From JACDAE01 sp963717195 (lineage in GTDB: Bacteria; Chloroflexota; Ktedonobacteria; Ktedonobacterales; Ktedonobacteraceae), in NCBI GenBank assembly GCA_963717195.1, contig CAVQVR010000006.1:496001-560000 (forward strand): a stretch of 64,000 nucleotides of DNA, read 5' to 3'. The position numbers and the translations under genes are program-made. How positions within the stretch are numbered: the first letter of the stretch is position 1; the number at the start of each line of letters is the position of its first letter. The notes under the pieces were generated by a model that ran no database searches, was not told the DNA's origin, and saw only the letters and a list, made by a program, of their open reading frames with translations. Below are positions 63,105-64,000 of the stretch, in pieces.

Positions 63105-63923
63105 TCAAGATGGCGTCGACATCTGCTCTGAATACAATGCCAATTGGGAGAACTGCACCTGGATACCGGGCTTTGCTTCCGGCAAATTAGAGGCGAACAG
63201 GGCAATAGAGCCTGACGGATAACTTGCATCGGTGAAGGTCTTTAAAAGTTGACCATTAACAATAAACGACAGTGAAGCACCTCGGGCAATAAGCATAATA
63301 TGATTGAGCTGGCCTTGTTTCCGAATGGAAGAGCTTAATGTGTAATTCACAATTTTTGTCGCCGTGGATTTACCGTTTTGATCAACTATACCCTTAAATA
63401 TTGCATAGGAAGCATCGCCGTACAATTCGTAGCGATAATAGGTATCCAGATCGCTCTCCGGCCCCGCCGCTCCCCTGATATAGAGACCATAGCCATTGTT
63501 CTGATCTCCCTTAGCAAGGAGGGCATTTACCGTCAGCGTAAAATCACTATAGGATACCGTCCCAGGCAATGGCTCCCAGAGTAATTTATTCTTGTCAATC
63601 TCGAGTGTCAGCATCCCATTCCCCATGGTCACCTGATAGTTGCCGGGAGAACTCTGAAGGTTCCATCCAGATGCATCGTTGACAAAAGAGTCCGCAAAGA
63701 GAGGCGTCGCTTCTGGCACAGAATACGTTACAGCAGGAGTTGCAGCACCACGCGGAGTCAATGCCGCCAATGTCGCCAGTGAAATACCGGCTGCATGAAG
63801 TCCCATTACAGCAACGACCACAACTACGAGAACAACCGTAGTGAAATAGAGTAATGTCGCGTTCCGTACAGGTCTATCTTTTCCTGCTCTGGACGAAGAA
63901 GGTAATGATGTATTCCCTGCCAT
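63105..63923 (-). CDS. Membrane-anchored extracellular beta-sandwich protein (DUF1080/LamG-like)
   Basis: A 272-residue protein. The ATG at 63921-63923 follows AAGGATCTTCTC. One N-terminal helix (LLYFTTVVLVVVVVAVMGLH) anchors it. The outer domain has ADSFVNDASGWNLQSSPGNY, SYSDFTLTVNALLAKGDQNN, YGLYIRGAAG and SGSIALFASNLPEAKPGIQV, a jelly-roll pattern of carbohydrate-binding or 3-keto-glycoside hydrolase-like domains. Similar domains occur as sensors on Chloroflexota surface proteins. The substrate is unknown. Confidence 0.7.
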   Translation of the reverse strand: MAGNTSLPSSSRAGKDRPVRNATLLYFTTVVLVVVVVAVMGLHAAGISLATLAALTPRGAATPAVTYSVPEATPLFADSFVNDASGWNLQSSPGNYQVTMGNGMLTLEIDKNKLLWEPLPGTVSYSDFTLTVNALLAKGDQNNGYGLYIRGAAGPESDLDTYYRYELYGDASYAIFKGIVDQNGKSTATKIVNYTLSSSIRKQGQLNHIMLIARGASLSFIVNGQLLKTFTDASYPSGSIALFASNLPEAKPGIQVQFSQLALYSEQMSTPS

Positions 63924-64000
63924 GAGAAGATCCTTAACCTGGAGAAAGATAACTACTCTCAATAAAATTTATTGTTTTATACTATAGCATTGACTATCAA

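Overview
The window looks like a chromosomal stretch from a filamentous Chloroflexota of the Ktedonobacteria type. That placement is an inference from family content: YD-repeat Rhs genes, a Ser/Thr kinase with a beta-propeller-like extracellular end, a C39 bacteriocin exporter, roughly even base composition and many small palindromic repeats. No rRNA, tRNA, CRISPR array or complete transposon was seen.

Positions 1-21451 (minus strand) form one polymorphic-toxin locus. A large Rhs/YD-repeat gene (21451 to 14089, broken by a frameshift near 16760-16800) ends in a cytidine-deaminase-like toxin domain and is followed by a HEAT-repeat protein that is probably its immunity partner. Downstream lie five orphan Rhs 3' cassettes (called E, D, C, B, A here, from high to low coordinate). 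Each carries a copy of the Rhs core end, a shared linker ending GHTHSGGSSGN, and a different hydrophobic helical C-terminal domain with paired cysteines. E, D, C and B are each followed by a small membrane protein that is a candidate immunity protein. All orphan cassettes carry frameshifts or in-frame stops or lack a start, as expected for a silent recombination reservoir; some breaks could be sequencing errors.

Positions 21967-28374 hold a PknB-type kinase (frameshifted near its C-terminus), a cupin, a ThiS/MoaD-like protein with a BNR/sialidase-fold protein, and a gamma-glutamyltransferase. Positions 28471-35387 hold a CapA-type lipoprotein, then a RiPP/bacteriocin-like unit: a precursor with a double-glycine leader and 14 consecutive histidines, a short HlyD-like adaptor and a C39-peptidase ABC exporter. 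An APH-fold kinase and a small lipoprotein follow.

Positions 35583-49512 contain araB-araD under a promoter embedded in a 58-bp perfect palindrome, a SRPBCC protein, a Tat-exported phosphoesterase, heme A synthase, a response regulator and hybrid-sensing histidine kinase pair, a secreted GH43 arabinanase with a ricin-type lectin domain (which could supply L-arabinose to AraB/AraD), a DinB remnant, a TetR regulator with a DHA2 multidrug exporter, and a LuxI-like autoinducer synthase carrying all the hallmark residues. A membrane protein lies next to the synthase.

Positions 50936-62266 are an oxidative L-fucose (or L-rhamnose) module. On the minus strand are a fuconolactonase-like hydrolase (frameshifted), aldose dehydrogenase, sugar mutarotase, and an ABC sugar importer. 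Divergent from it on the plus strand are a GntR/FCD regulator, a fuconate-dehydratase-like enolase-superfamily enzyme, a zinc alcohol dehydrogenase split by a small repeat element, and a UxaE-like epimerase. The window closes with a zinc-ribbon protein and a membrane-anchored beta-sandwich protein. Short inverted-repeat elements are scattered between genes. They act as probable terminators, supply the stop codons of two genes and interrupt a third.
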